Of a DNA stretch of 64,000 bases, positions 11,760-25,252 are shown in pieces. The position numbers and the translations under genes were made by a program. A model generated the notes under the pieces. It was not told where the DNA came from. It did no database searches and saw only the letters and a program-made list of their open reading frames with translations. Position 1 is the stretch's first letter. Every line of letters begins with the position of its first letter. This DNA comes from Anaeramoeba flamelloides (Eukaryota; Metamonada; Anaeramoebidae), in NCBI GenBank assembly GCA_027625915.1, contig JANTQA010000012.1:9942501-10006500 (forward strand), given 5' to 3'.

Positions 11760-12433
11760 AAAAAAAGAAAAAATTAGCATACGTAATTCTTCGTTTTTTA
11801 TTTCAGAATTTTTGTTTTTTATTTTCTTCACTTTTTCGGGCTCTTTTTCAATTTCAATTTCAATTTCAATTTCCTTCTCTTTTAAATTCTCCTTCTTCTT
11901 TTTCATTTTCTAATTCCGATTTCTTTTTTATTTTTTGAGAATTGATTTGAATTTGTTTTTTCAGGGATTCGTTTTCTTTTTTAGCTGTGAATCTAATATT
12001 AATATTAAAAAGAATATTAAAAAAAAAGAAAAAATTAATAAAAAAAAAGAAAAAAATATTAAAAAGAAAAAAAAAAATATTAAAAGAAAAAAAAAAAAAA
12101 TTAAAATTTACTTTTTATATAATTTTCTTCAAATATATGTTCTCCGTTCGAAAAGGGAATCCATTCTGTGGTTGATGATTCATTATTTTTTTTTTTCTTT
12201 TAATGTAAAAAAAAAAAAAAAGAATTTAAAAAAAAAAAATTGAAGAAAGAAAAAAAAAAAAAAAAAAAAAAACCATTTTTTCTTCTTCTTTGAACATAGC
12301 TTGGGTCCCACAATCCTTCCTTAACTAGTTTATCATACACTTGGTTCCATTTGGGTTGGTTACATAATTCTTGGATTTTTCTTCTGCGTTCATGAAACTT
12401 ACCATCATAAGAAACATCGAATTTTTTAAAAAA
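11366..12433 (-). pseudogene. Minus-strand coding relic inside the transposon (coiled-coil protein)
   Basis: Reading leftwards, the first recognisable block (12430-12290) encodes DVSYDGKFHERRRKIQELCN and continues QPKWNQVYDKLVKEGLWDPS, a well-balanced sequence. After A/T runs come a short block near 12170-12120, a Lys/Glu coiled-coil block at 11990-11770, and a last block at 11592-11366 (EENLKLEAYRSTTRMIVSKI...) ending in TAA. The blocks are separated by homopolymers of 15-50 bases that may be expanded introns or frame-destroying slippage. A GAATTAC followed by GTATGC near 11780 looks like a 5' splice site. It faces the transposase, as the accessory (TNPA-like) gene does in some CACTA elements; that role is inference. 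No domain is recognised. Confidence 0.35.
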
Positions 12434-12615
12434 TTGCTTCCATTAAGTTCTTTGTAATTTTAATGATTGGAATGTACTTTTCTTTATTTGTAATCATATT
12501 AATAAAAAAAAAAAAGAAAAGAAAAAAAAAAAGAATAAATAAATAAATAAAAATAAAAAAAGATAAAAAAATGAAACTTCAAATCATTTTTTTATTATTT
12601 CACCAACATTAGTTG

Positions 12616-15600
12616 ATGTTTCATATACACTATAATTGTTTACAGTGTGGGAAATTATTCCGTACAAAGAATTCACTTGATAAACACATTTCTTGTTATC
12701 ATGTAAATTTTTACAAAACTGTAAGAAAAGAGAAAAAAAAAAGAAATAGAGTAGAATATATACAAGAACAAATCGACAAAAAAAAAAAAAAAAAAAAAAA
12801 AAGAAAAAGAAAAAGAAAAAAGAAAATGAAGATGGGGGAGAAACAGAATTTATAGAAGAAGGAGAAATCAACACTTCAAATAATTTCATTAATTCATATG
12901 GATTGGAAGACATAATTCATCATAATAAAGATAATCGTAAGGTTTTTTGATTTTATTATTTATTTATTTTTTTTTAATTTTTTTTTTGATTTTTTTTCAT
13001 TAAAAGAAAGAAAAAGATGAGATAAATAAGAAAAGAAAAAACAAAATTAAATAAAACAAAAAAAAAAAAAAAGTTTGAGAAAAAGAAAAAAAAAAAAAAA
13101 AATTTTGAATTGATTTTGGATTGGCTTAACTACAAATCAACCGTGAGGTCCTCCTTCGGTCTGAGGTCTGATTTGCGTTTAGAGGCCAACTAAAAAATCA
13201 ATTTTCGAAATGGTTTGCTCCAAATAGTTCATCCGAGGGCAGAATTCAGAGGAGAGGGACCAATCATTTTTTCAAAAATTTTCTTTCTTAACTTGGATTC
13301 GAACTCGCGTCATACAAAATTATACCTAAACGTACTACCACTAAAATATAAAGAATAATTCACTATATTTAAAAATTGGGATTTTTTTTAATTAGATTTT
13401 ATTTCAATTTTTTAGAAAATTAATTTTCAAAAAGTTTTGAAAATTTTTAAAGTTCAATGAAAAATTTAGAGAATAATTTTTTAATTTTTTATTATATTTA
13501 TATATAAAAATATATTATCATTTTTTTTACTCATAAATTAACTTAATATTTTAGAATTACCCACACAAAATAATATTAAAAATGAACAACCACTGCCAAA
13601 TTTTGACAGATTTATTAATGAATTTGATGAAATGTGGATAGAATTTTATATTCTATATTTAGAATCAAAAATTTCTTCAGCACAGGCAGAGAAAATTTTA
13701 CATTTTATAGAGAAATTTTTTTATCCAAAAGGGGGAAAAAAGACTTCCCAAAACAATGCGAACACTCAAGAAAAAGATCAATCAATTAATCAATATACAG
13801 CATCCGAAAGATATTAATCTAATTTCAAAAAAATATATTGAGAAATCTGGAAAACTCATATTACTTGAAGATAAAATTCAAACAAAATATTTTTCACCAA
13901 TTACATGGATAAATATGGTCGTTCACTCGGATATAATTAAGCATTTATCTTTCAAAAAAAATGAAGAAATAGAAAATTTAGTAACAAATGAGGGTTTTTT
14001 TCCCTTCGCGTTTTTTCAAGTTTTCCGGCGTTTGATGAAAAAAATTAACAAAATTCCAAAAATTGATCCTGATCTTTTGTTTCTAATTGGTTTTTTATTA
14101 TGATGATTTTAAATGTACAGAATCGTTTTCACTTGGTGGATTATATATGTTTATTGATAATTTGGAATATACTTGGAGGTTAAAAAGAACAAACCATTTT
14201 TTTGATTTCACTTTTACCCGCAAAAACTCGAATAAACGATATTCTAAAAAACTTTCCTTTGGTGAAAGATCTAGAAAAATTAAGAAATGGAATTTATTTA
14301 GGAGGTAAAAAAATACAAGGTGTTGTTTCATGTTTTGTGGGTGACACAAGAGAATCTTTTCCAGCAAAAGGTATGCTACAGCCAGGTGCTTTAAATTCAT
14401 GTTCATTCTGCAAATCAGAATTAGGTGATCAAAATTACTCAAATGGGGATTTTCAATATAAAAAAAGGGAGAGAAAAGATATAATCAAAATTCAAGAGGA
14501 ATTGAATGAATCTTATTTTCATAATTTAAATATATATACTCTTCGTAAAATTAAAAAAAAAGAAAAGGAAACTGGAATCAAATTTCAACTAGGAAATATT
14601 TGGATAAATGAATTAAAACTGGATCCAACGTCAACTTCTCATTTCCCAATTTGTTGGTTTCATCTCCTTCTTGAAGGTTTAATCAAAAATATTTTTAAAA
14701 TAATGTGTCGTGGAATGTCCAGAAATCATATAATTCTAGCAAATAAAAGATATAAAAAAATTAAAATTCCAAAAGGGTTAAAAAGAATTTATAAACCTTT
14801 TGGAAAAAATCATCTTGCTTCTATTGATATCCAATTGTTGATTCAATTTAGTTTGATTTGTGTTGTTGATTTAGTTGAAAAAAAAATTTCTAAATTTTTT
14901 ATATATAAGTTCATATTTAATTAAAAATCTTTATCAACCAACAAGAAGTAAAAAAAATAAATGAAAATCTACATAAATATATAGTTAATTTTATTAAATG
15001 TTACAAAACATGTTCAGATCAAAATTGTGATCGTATATCAAACTTACATATTTTTGCACATCATTTAGAAACTTCGATAAAAAATAATGGGGGGGATGAA
15101 TACACTTTTTTTCGCTTTAGAAAAATATCATCAATGGTTCAAAACCAAAATATGGCCAACTTCACAAAAATCAAAAAAAACACAATATTCTATTATTCAA
15201 AAAAGAAATTTTCAAAAAATATCTTCAATATTTCAAATTATATATTCGAAAAACTGATAAATCTAGTGGGAATCCAAAAAAAATTTCGAACAAAATGGCA
15301 TAAGTTTGATATGGAAGAAATAAAATTTCAAAGAAATAAATATCCTTTTGAATCAAAGTCTATAATAATTAATAAACATAAATATCTTTTAAAACACGAT
15401 GCTCAATTAAGAAATAAAAAATATGTCAAAATAATCAAATTTTTATTTTTAGATTCTGAAATTAAATCAAAGCCATTTATTGTAGTTAGATATTACACTC
15501 AAGTTGATAAAAAGAATATTTTTTATTTAAATTCTAATCTTCATTTAATCGATTGTACTGAAATAAAACAAATAGTTCATGTTGTCAAACACTTTCAAAA

Positions 15601-15679
15601 TAAAATTACTCAATTTGAGGATTACTATTCAATAAATGAATTATTTATTCCTCATGTTCCTTCTTTTTTTATCTTATAA
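12616..15679 (+). pseudogene. Plavaka/CACTA (Tnp2-type) transposase, frameshifted
   Basis: The N-terminal exon (12616-12936) encodes a C2H2-like finger, CLQCGKLFRTKNSLDKHISC followed by YH, then a Lys-run and an acidic stretch. A 618-base intron with GTAAGG and TTTTAG junctions (12937-13554) joins in frame to LPTQNNIKNEQPLPNF. The core holds YYDDFKCTESFSLGGLY, then VVSCFVGDTRESFPAKGM and CSFCKSE, matching the order of the Tnp2 catalytic region (Asp-rich block, Gly-Asp, Cys-x2-Cys). A His-rich block (HIFAHHLETS) and a C-terminal region follow (15134-15679). Frames shift in the A-run near 12790, at the G5A6 run near 13735, near 14090 and near 14220, and the stretch around 14925-15060 is broken again. 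It therefore encodes no intact enzyme. Plavaka elements of fungi are known to carry an N-terminal finger of this kind. Confidence 0.6.
13087..13350 (-). mobile_element. tRNA-headed SINE-like insert or Pol III ncRNA relic
   Basis: On the minus strand an A-box-like TTTTAGTGGTAGTACG (13346-13331) is followed, at normal tRNA spacing, by a B box GAGTTCGAATCC (13306-13295). Next comes about 180 bases of DNA that is much more GC-rich than its surroundings. It contains a hairpin (CAAATCAGAC pairing with GTTGATTTG around CCTC/GAGG, near 13135-13180). The unit ends in a T-run of about 18 (13104-13087), a Pol III stop or SINE tail. The tRNA part does not fold properly, so it is not a tRNA gene. It sits wholly inside the transposase intron. 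A SINE is the simplest reading; a small Pol III RNA gene is the alternative. No target duplication is visible. Confidence 0.4.
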
Positions 15680-16199
15680 CAAAAACAAATTAAATAAAAT
15701 ATCAGAATATATATATTAAAAAATCAAATAATCTTACAAAATAAAATAAAACTTATATCTTTTCTCCGTTTTTTTTTATATTCAGCTTTCAAATTTTTAT
15801 AGATTTAATTTAATATAAACACATATTTAAAATTCATTTTGAGCTCTATTTTTTTTTATTTTTTTTTCTAATATTTTATTAAAAATTTGTTTAAAAAAAC
15901 TTGTAATTATATTTATATTTTTTCTTGTACATAAATTTTCATACATTTTTCATTTGAATTTATATACTTGAAATTATGTTGAAATTTTATGGAATTTTTA
16001 AAGAAAAATTCTTGTATTTTTGTCATATTTCATCAAAGGAAATTCAATTGAAATTTTAATGAATATTAAACGAAATTTATTTCCAAAAAAAAAAAAAATG
16101 AAATTATATGAAATTTAAATGAAATTTCAATGATTTCATATATATTTGTAGTCATGTGTTGGTCAGATTTGATGACTTTTTTCACAGAACCCTTAACAA

Positions 16200-16440
16200 T
16201 AAATCCTAAATCTATTTTTTGAGAAAAACTTTGCCATTTGATCCTTCATTTTTTGGATTTCTTTTTTTATAATAAAACTTTAAGAAACCAACACGATATT
16301 TAGTTAGGGTTTATTATCAGTTTCTTTGATCGGTTGATCTATAGGTCTTCTATAGCAAAAACCCAAGCTTTTTATTTTGAAATATGTATTAAACTTTTAT
16401 ACAGGTTTTATTTTGACAACAGTACTACCATTCATTTGAA
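16200..16440 (+). repeat. Dispersed repeat R2, copy A (right part)
   Basis: The stretch matches 22020-22245: TATTTTTTGAGA, TTTGATCCTT, AACTTTAAGAAACCAA, GGGTTTATTATCAGTTTCTT, TATAGGTCTTCTATA and TTTTATTTTGA in the same order. With 10340-10640 it makes up one R2 copy interrupted by the 5.3-kb transposon. Confidence 0.65.
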
Positions 16441-18091
16441 AATAAAAAGGTGTTTTTTCTTTTTATATTTTACTTTATTCTTTTAAGAATTACGGTGTGG
16501 GTTCTAATAAAAATTAAAGTTTTTCTAACCAAAACAAAAGAGAAAAAAAAAAGAAAATTTTTTCAAAATTCTCATTCACTGTCTAATTTTCAAGAGTGTC
16601 ATTTAAACATTTCACAAAGTTTTTTGATAAAACTAATACATTTGTTGATTAACACAACTTAAAATAGGAATTCTTATTTCACAAATGAGATTAAATATCC
16701 CAACATCAAGTGTCAAATTTTTAATTTTGGTCTTCAAAGATCAAAACCCTTTGCAATTAAAAGAAGAATGAATACTTTTTGATGTTTTTTTTACAAATTA
16801 AGTATCACACAAGTTATTAATAACTTCTCTGCTATTCTCAATTAATAGCTTTATCATTGACAGTTTTCTTCTTTCAATTGTAGACCTTTTGCTAAATTCA
16901 AGATTTCTTTTTCTTTTCTTTAAAAAATCTTTTCCCAACTTTTACCCAAATATACTTTTAGAAAAAAACAATCAACCTAAATCGTATACAATCATTTTGT
17001 TCTTTAATTTTTGGAACAAAAATCAAATTTTGTTCCAAAAAAACTATCAAAATAAAAAAAAGAAAATAAAAAAAAATTTCCTTATTCTTTGTAAGTGAAT
17101 TTTCTTTACTTTTTTATTTTAAGATTATTAAAATTTAAGACTTTCCTTTTACATTTGAAGACTCATAACCCCAACCTTCAAAATGGTACAACAAAATTGA
17201 ATATTTACAATGAAAATTCAACTTTAAAATAATTACGAATCCAAAGAAAATAAAAAATAATACCTTTCTACGAATTAATAACCAAATGATTTTTAAAAGT
17301 GTTTTTCTGATCTTTCTCCTTTTTGATATTTTTCAAACTTTTTTAGATTTCTTGAATAATATTAATTGAATTTCGATTCACCAAGTTTTTCAAATAAAAA
17401 CTCATCAAAAACTTTTTAAAAAGTCTCAAAAAAGTTGGAAAGAAACGGAAATTTTTTTTTAAAATTTTTATATTTTTCATTGAAAAATTTTTTCAAACAA
17501 TTAAACGGAAAAACCATTTGGAAACAAAGTAATCAAATTTGTTGAAAAGAAGAACAAAAGATTAATAAACACAAAGAAAACATCTTTCATTTTCAATAAG
17601 AAAGAGAAAAATTTGATTGAAAAATAATATGGGATTGAAAGGTAAAGTCGCTTTTGCACAAAAAGTAAATTCCAAACTTGTGTACACAACCTAATAACTG
17701 TTATTGTTCAATTTTTTTCATCATTCAGTTTTTCGTATTTGTCTTTAGTAAAATTAATCTTTTTAAATTTGATGAGGGTTTTGGATTTTTTTTTTGAGAA
17801 AAAACAACTTTGCAATATTTCAAAGTTCCTTTCTGTTATAGATTCAAGTAGGAGAGTTGTTTGAATTCAAAATTTTGGAGGTGTTGGAAAAAAACAAAAC
17901 AAAGGCATTTTTTTTGAAATAATGTATGAAAAAGAATTCACCTCAAAAATTTGTATTCTCCTTTTAAAAAAATTTAAAAGTTTCAATTATTTTTCGACAA
18001 AAATTGCTTGTTAATCGAAGAAGAGTCTAAAAGGAAAAAATATATTTTATTTATACAAACAATCAAAAACAGTACACTCAAAGTATTGTTT
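16441..18091. other. Intergenic AT-rich DNA
   Basis: No gene can be supported. Frames at 16450-16662, 16889-17098 and 17689-17501 are 60-70 codons long with strong Phe/Lys/Asn/Leu bias. A small plus-strand frame at 17629 (MGLKGKVAFAQKVNSKLVYT) has better composition but no context. Confidence 0.4.
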
Positions 18092-18673
18092 TTAATAAAA
18101 ATCTTGTGAGTAAGATTTGTGAAAAATTAGATTTTGTGTTTTGTTTTGAGGGATTTTGAAAGCAAAGATTTTTTCTTGTTGGAAGAATTGGTTTCTTCGG
18201 CGCATTCTCTGGAGTTGCATTGGTGAATATATTTTCTCTTCTTGTTTTCTATAGTCTCCCAAGACAGTTTTCAGGTATTGGTTTCTTCGTTTCATGATTT
18301 GTGAGATTTGCTTTCTTTTCTTTTGTCTCTTATGTTTTTTTTTGGTGATCATGGTTGTGCTTCCTTTGGAATCATATGAATTGGTTTTGTCCAAACAGGA
18401 AATCTGTAAATTTTTGCTGGCTTCGCTTTTTCTTTGTTTCTTTTGAATGTGGTTTGTGTTTTGTTCGTTGTGAATTGGATTCAGAAAATTTTTGTTGTTT
18501 TTGTTGTTTATTTTTTTTTCTTGTTGATCTTGAACTATTTTTTTTTGGTTGTCGCAATAGGTTTTATTTAAAAGTAAATCTGGTGAGACTTTAATCCCTA
18601 AAGATTCCAATTCGGTCAGTTTGAACAAGAGATTTGAATGTATCGATGGTGTTGAAAATGAAGAATTTATCAT
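18092..18673 (-). CDS. Hypothetical Lys/Gln-rich basic protein
   Basis: An uninterrupted 193-residue frame starts at an ATG at 18673. Residues 1-40 are moderately hydrophobic with a Ser-Thr-Pro start and LFKLTELESLGIKVSPDLLL. Residues 41-95 are Asn/Lys/Gln-rich low complexity. Residues 108-165 are very basic (KKHKRQKKRKQ, MKRRNQYLK, RMRRRNQFFQQEK), like a nuclear or nucleic-acid-binding segment. The composition, length and GC content set it apart from chance frames; the complementary frames are Cys/Phe-rich shadows. No known domain is recognised, and the nuclear role is inference from charge alone. A tentative plus-strand gene starts about 40 bases from its ATG, so the two may be divergently transcribed. 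Confidence 0.6.
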   Translation of the reverse strand: MINSSFSTPSIHSNLLFKLTELESLGIKVSPDLLLNKTYCDNQKKIVQDQQEKKINNKNNKNFLNPIHNEQNTNHIQKKQRKSEASKNLQISCLDKTNSYDSKGSTTMITKKKHKRQKKRKQISQIMKRRNQYLKTVLGDYRKQEEKIYSPMQLQRMRRRNQFFQQEKIFAFKIPQNKTQNLIFHKSYSQDFY

Positions 18674-18714
18674 TAGTAATCGAAATAATGAATAAAAAAT
18701 GACAATTTTCTAAA

Positions 18715-19258
18715 AGAATATTGATTTTTGCTCAAAAGAGGCCATTTTTGAGTTTTTATTCACTAGCGTTTGAAATAAATCTTTGGGTATTGATCACCTG
18801 TTTATCCCAAATTCTTTTATTGCTTTTGAATTTATTTATAACTCTAAATTATGGAAGAGTATTAAAAAAAGAAAAAGATCAAAATGACAATTCGAATCGG
18901 AGCACAACTTATCGGATGAAAAATTCTTCTAATTATTTATTAAAATTTTTTTTATTTTTTTTTCGAAAAATTCAATGAGTAAACTTTTAGAAAACCGTGG
19001 TCTGAAATCGCTACATCCTCCCGGATTTCATTTTTACCAGACAATTAATTTTTTCAAATTGTTTTTGAGATCTCTTAATTTAATTTTTAAAAGTTAAATT
19101 TGTTAGGAATAATTTTAAATAGTTTTTTTCAATTAATCACACTTTCGATCAGAGAGCCATCAAGACAATGTATGACTATTCCTTGACCGGTTCTCCTATT
19201 ATTACAAAATATTTCTCATACAGATCAATTTCAGAAAGTAAATTCCAAAAGTTTGATT
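18715..19258 (+). CDS. Tentative multi-exon membrane protein, exon structure unresolved
   Basis: Three open blocks with good amino-acid balance lie close together. The first (18716-about 18935) has a strong membrane helix (LWVLITCLSQILLLLLNLFI) followed by a polar Lys/Asn/Ser tail, and no upstream ATG in frame. The second (18975-19097) begins MSKLLENRGLKSLHPPGF; an acceptor CTTTTAG lies inside it at 18990. The third (about 19120-19258) encodes HTFDQRAIKTMYDYSLTGSP and continues IITKYFSYRSISESK to a TGA. The opposite strand also has a short good frame at the third block. A single gene is inferred from proximity and composition. The junctions could not be phased with confidence and no family is recognised. 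Confidence 0.3.
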
Positions 19259-21309
19259 GAAGTTACTTTCTTATTGTCGAATTCTTGAATGAAAAAAATT
19301 TTTGATCGGAATAAATCCAAATGAATAAACCTTATTTGAAAAAACACAACCACCACTCGTATTACTGTTAAGATTAAGAAACCCTTTAAATTAAAAATTA
19401 GTAAAGAGGTAAAAAATAGTTTGCCAAATTTCAAGAGAACAAAAAAAGAAAAAAAAAATTGTTAAATTGTGAGAACTTTTGAAATATATTTTAATTTTAG
19501 TATTTAGTTCTAAATTTGATTAAAAATCTTCTTATGTTAATTGAAAAATAAAAAGATCAAAATTTTCATTCAGTTTTCCAAAAAAATCCACCAATGACAA
19601 TTAGTATAAATTATCAAAAGGGTTTATTACAAAAGGGAAATTAATGATTAATAGCATAGTTTGATTCGAGAATTAAAAATTTGAAATTTTTCATGATTTA
19701 TAAAAAACTTTTTTTGATAAGCTGAATGAATGAAAATTTTGTTCCAATTACTTTGAAACAAATGGTATTCGAAATTTAACTGGGATATTCTTACAAATAT
19801 TGTCTTAATTGAGGAGTTATTTTGAAATAAAAAAATTGAATTGACAATTTTCAATTTTTTTGGAAAAAACGGAATTTTTTTTTTTCCTAATGAATTTTTG
19901 ACAAAGAAAAAAACTCTTAATTGAACTTGAAAAAAAATCAAAATAAATCAAGTGAGGTTCTTGAATTGAAAAAATCAAAAACCGCTAACACCCAAAGAAC
20001 TAAAAACATTCTAACTATTCTTTTTTTTTATTGAGTAATTGTTTATTAAAGGATTTAATTTCATCAACTTTTATCCAAAAAAATGTATCAAACTATTCAA
20101 AATAATATTTCTAAAAAAGATTGAAAATTCTTGAAAGGTGAAAATTCAATAGATAGTCTTAACTCTACCAATTAAGATTTTTGATAATAATTTTCAACTT
20201 GTTCTAAAATGAGGAATAAAATGAAAAAACATTAAGAGACCACCGTAACATTCATAATACAATACAAACAGAGATCAATTTTATTACTATCAACGTAACA
20301 TTCGTTATGGAAAGATTATTATCTTGTGTGATTATGAACAAATTTTAAAATTTCGTTTTGTTTTTCGACAATTCGTAAAAAAGTCAAAACTTTTTCATTC
20401 CAAAATTCGAAAAAAACTTTTGAAAAAAGATTGCACCAAAAATCTTAATTGAAACTATTGAATCAAAATTGTTTTAAACACAATACAGTTTGCTTCGAAT
20501 GTACATGTGTTTCGAATTAATTTGGATAAAACCAATAGTCAAATCGTAAACAATTGTTGATAAATTTCATAGTTTTGTTCAAAAGTCATTAAATTTATTG
20601 TTATATAATTGTTTTCATCATTTCCTATAAAAATTCTAAAAATTTGTAATATTGTCATTCTTTTAATTGTCCATCTTTAAAGTCATTTTTTCTTATTAAA
20701 ATATTGTATTTTAATTCACAAATATCATAAAATAGACATATTCTTTTTGGTCTACCAAAAAGATTTTCAAATATTGAAATAGTATAATAGTGAAAAAAAT
20801 AGCATACAATGAAGTAAATAACCCGTGGTTTTTAATTGAATCCATAAAAACATTTAACTCATGTAAAAAAATATTGTATGACTGTAGAAATAAAAAAACC
20901 AAATCAATGAAACGACAACAATATATAAACAAGGAATTGGGTGCTATCAAAAAATTTTAAAAAAGAATTATGAAGATCTTGAAAGATTAAAATGTAATTT
21001 TTTGACCACAATAATGAGAAAAAGTTCATTTTTGATTTTTTATAAAAACAATTCTTTTGTCTCTCAATAATTTTGAAAATATGATGAAATTTTTATAACA
21101 AAAGTATTTTATATTATTGAGCCCTTTGACATTAATACCAAGAATCAACCTCTAAAGTCAATTTAAATCTAAACCAAGAATATATATGTATGATTTTCTG
21201 TCTTCCAATACCCAAATCTGAAAAAAAAAAAATGTATTGAATTTTTATAATGGGTTAAAGGATGTCAACAAGGGTTATTTTTACCACTACAGATGGAAAC
21301 AATCCCGGT
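19259..21309. other. Intergenic AT-rich DNA
   Basis: Nothing beyond chance-like frames (minus strand 19434-19231, 19941-19648 and 20950-20711, all rich in Phe, Ile, Lys and Asn). No repeat shared with the rest of the window was noticed. Confidence 0.4.
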
Positions 21310-21723
21310 CAAGATTTTTAATTGTGAATATTAAGAAAATTGATGTGTAATTTCTAATATTTTCAATCAAATCCATTTTTTTACAAATCAAACTTTTTTT
21401 ATGGACCTAGTAATAAACCTAAATTAAGTTCCCTAAAGTGGATGTATCTATAGTATACCTATTTAGTTTAATAACATAAGTAGAACCACTTTTTTTGAAA
21501 AACAATCAAGGTTTTATCGCGGTTTGCGAGAGTTTGGAAAATGATTATTTTTAATCTTGTTTTTTTGATTGATTGAATGGTGTTTAGAACCAGTGTTATT
21601 TTACGAATGATCATTCTAATAAGTGAGTTCATAAAAAAAGTTTGATTTGTAAAAAAATGGATTTGATTTTAAATAAAAGAAAATACACATAAATTTTCTT
21701 AATATTCACAATTAAAAATCTTT
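21310..21723. repeat. Foldback (inverted-repeat) element
   Basis: The arm at 21310-21405 (AAGATTTTTAATTGTGAATA, ATTAAGAAAATT, TCAAATCCATTTTTTTACAA, ATCAAACTTTTTTTATG) reappears in reverse complement at 21628-21723 with few differences, around a loop of about 220 bases. No protein is encoded. It directly abuts repeat R2 copy B, so it may be part of a larger element. Confidence 0.65.
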
Positions 21724-21744
21724 CCTGTTATTATTTTCTGATCC

Positions 21745-22250
21745 AATATTTTTTTCATTACAGTGATCAAAATAATGCGTGCACAAAAGACTATAATCCG
21801 TGTTTCTAAATATTACCCATGCTTTTTTTTCTTCTTGTTCCAAGGCAACATCGAATCTACTACCGAATAGTATACCTAAGTTAAAATCAATTTTGAAAGT
21901 AAACATCTGGTTATTTTCAGTAAAATTTCAATTATTCATGCAAATAGTTGAAAATTTTTCATAATTTTCTTACAATTTTTTGAATTTTTTTGTTTTTTTG
22001 AAGATTAAAATTTTATCAAAAATTTAACTCTATTTTTTGAGATAAATTTTACAATTTGATCCTTTATTTTTTGAATTTCTTTTTAGATAATAGAACTTTA
22101 AGAAACCAATACCATATTTTTTAGGGTTTATTATCAGTTTCTTTGATTGGTTAATGTATAGGTCTTCTATAACAAAAAAACATGTTTTTTATTTTGAAAC
22201 ACGCATTAAATTTTTTTGCACGCTTTATTTTGACTACAGTGCTTTACGAA
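21745..22250 (+). repeat. Dispersed repeat R2, copy B
   Basis: This is the longest plus-oriented copy of R2 and the only unbroken one, matching 10340-10640 plus 16200-16440. The same sequence occurs inverted at about 41107-41720. Shared landmarks include ATCTACTACC, TTAACTCTATTTTTTGAGAT, TTGATCCTTTATTTTTTGAA, TTTATTATCAGTTTC and TTTTATTTTGA. The family and coding history are unknown. Confidence 0.65.
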
Positions 22251-22747
22251 ATCAAAATCTTGTCAAGCATTTTTTTATAATTTTTCAAGTAAAATTTTGT
22301 TTGATAATAAAAGTTCTTCCTGTGATAGATAAATCATAAGAATTAAATAAAACCCCCTTTTTTCGAATTTTTTTCTTGATATTTTTTTTTCTTTTTTGAC
22401 TATTTGAAGAATAAAATTGTATTTATGCTCTATTAAACTACAAGTCTGATTTTTTTGGATGATCAAAAAGTAAAAATTTTAGTTTGTAATAAAATATTCT
22501 TTAATAATTTTTGACCTTCCCCCAACCCATCATAACAATATTTCCAATTAGCAGATATTTCATTTTTAATTTTTTTTTATCCAAGAACATCTTACGAAGC
22601 CCTACAAGATTTTTGACAAACAATAAAATAAAAATTAATATATTGAAATCTCAAATGGATTTTAAAAAGAAATCATACCAATTCAGAACAAAAATAATCA
22701 GATTTTGAAAATTTATTTTTTTTCTCATTTTTTCACCACATAAAAAA

Positions 22748-22763
22748 ATCATTGTGAAATTTT
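22748..22763. repeat. LINE target-site duplication, left copy
   Basis: ATCATTGTGAAATTTT is repeated exactly at 28706-28721, flanking the LINE. The A-run before it makes the exact 5' limit ambiguous by a few bases. Confidence 0.9.
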
Positions 22764-22790
22764 ATTTTTTTTTATCCAAAAAAATTACAA

Positions 22791-25131
<2,341 letters not shown>

Positions 25132-25252
25132 TTATACATACCAACAATCAACTAATAAATATAATTATATAAAAAATAAAAAAATATTTTTTTTTGGAAA
25201 ATTTTTTTCTTATTTATTTTAAAAAAATTCAATTATTTAACAATTACAAATA

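Larger units (their letters stand above)
10810..16158 (+). mobile_element. Plavaka/CACTA-like DNA transposon, decayed
   Basis: The left end reads CACATGACAACAAAT and the right end, on the other strand, CACATGACTACAAAT: 14 of 15 bases match and the termini start with CAC, as in the CACTA superfamily. TT lies outside both ends, a possible 2-base target duplication. Inside each end are many short TTGAAATTT/AATGAAA units (10855-11060 and 15960-16135), the kind of subterminal array typical of CACTA elements. The interior carries a Tnp2-type transposase on the plus strand (12616-15679) and a minus-strand coding relic (12433 down to 11366). The element interrupts repeat R2, parts of which lie on both sides. 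The transposase has at least four frame breaks, so it is inactive on its own. Family naming rests on the transposase motifs and end structure; no search was run. Confidence 0.6.

Noticed and set aside
11690-12243. Plus-strand Lys-run frames
   Set aside because: They come from A-runs in the minus-strand relic and contain no information beyond homopolymers.
18355-18594. Cys/Phe-rich plus-strand frame
   Set aside because: It is the complement of the Lys/Gln-rich minus-strand gene and has the typical mirror composition of a shadow frame.
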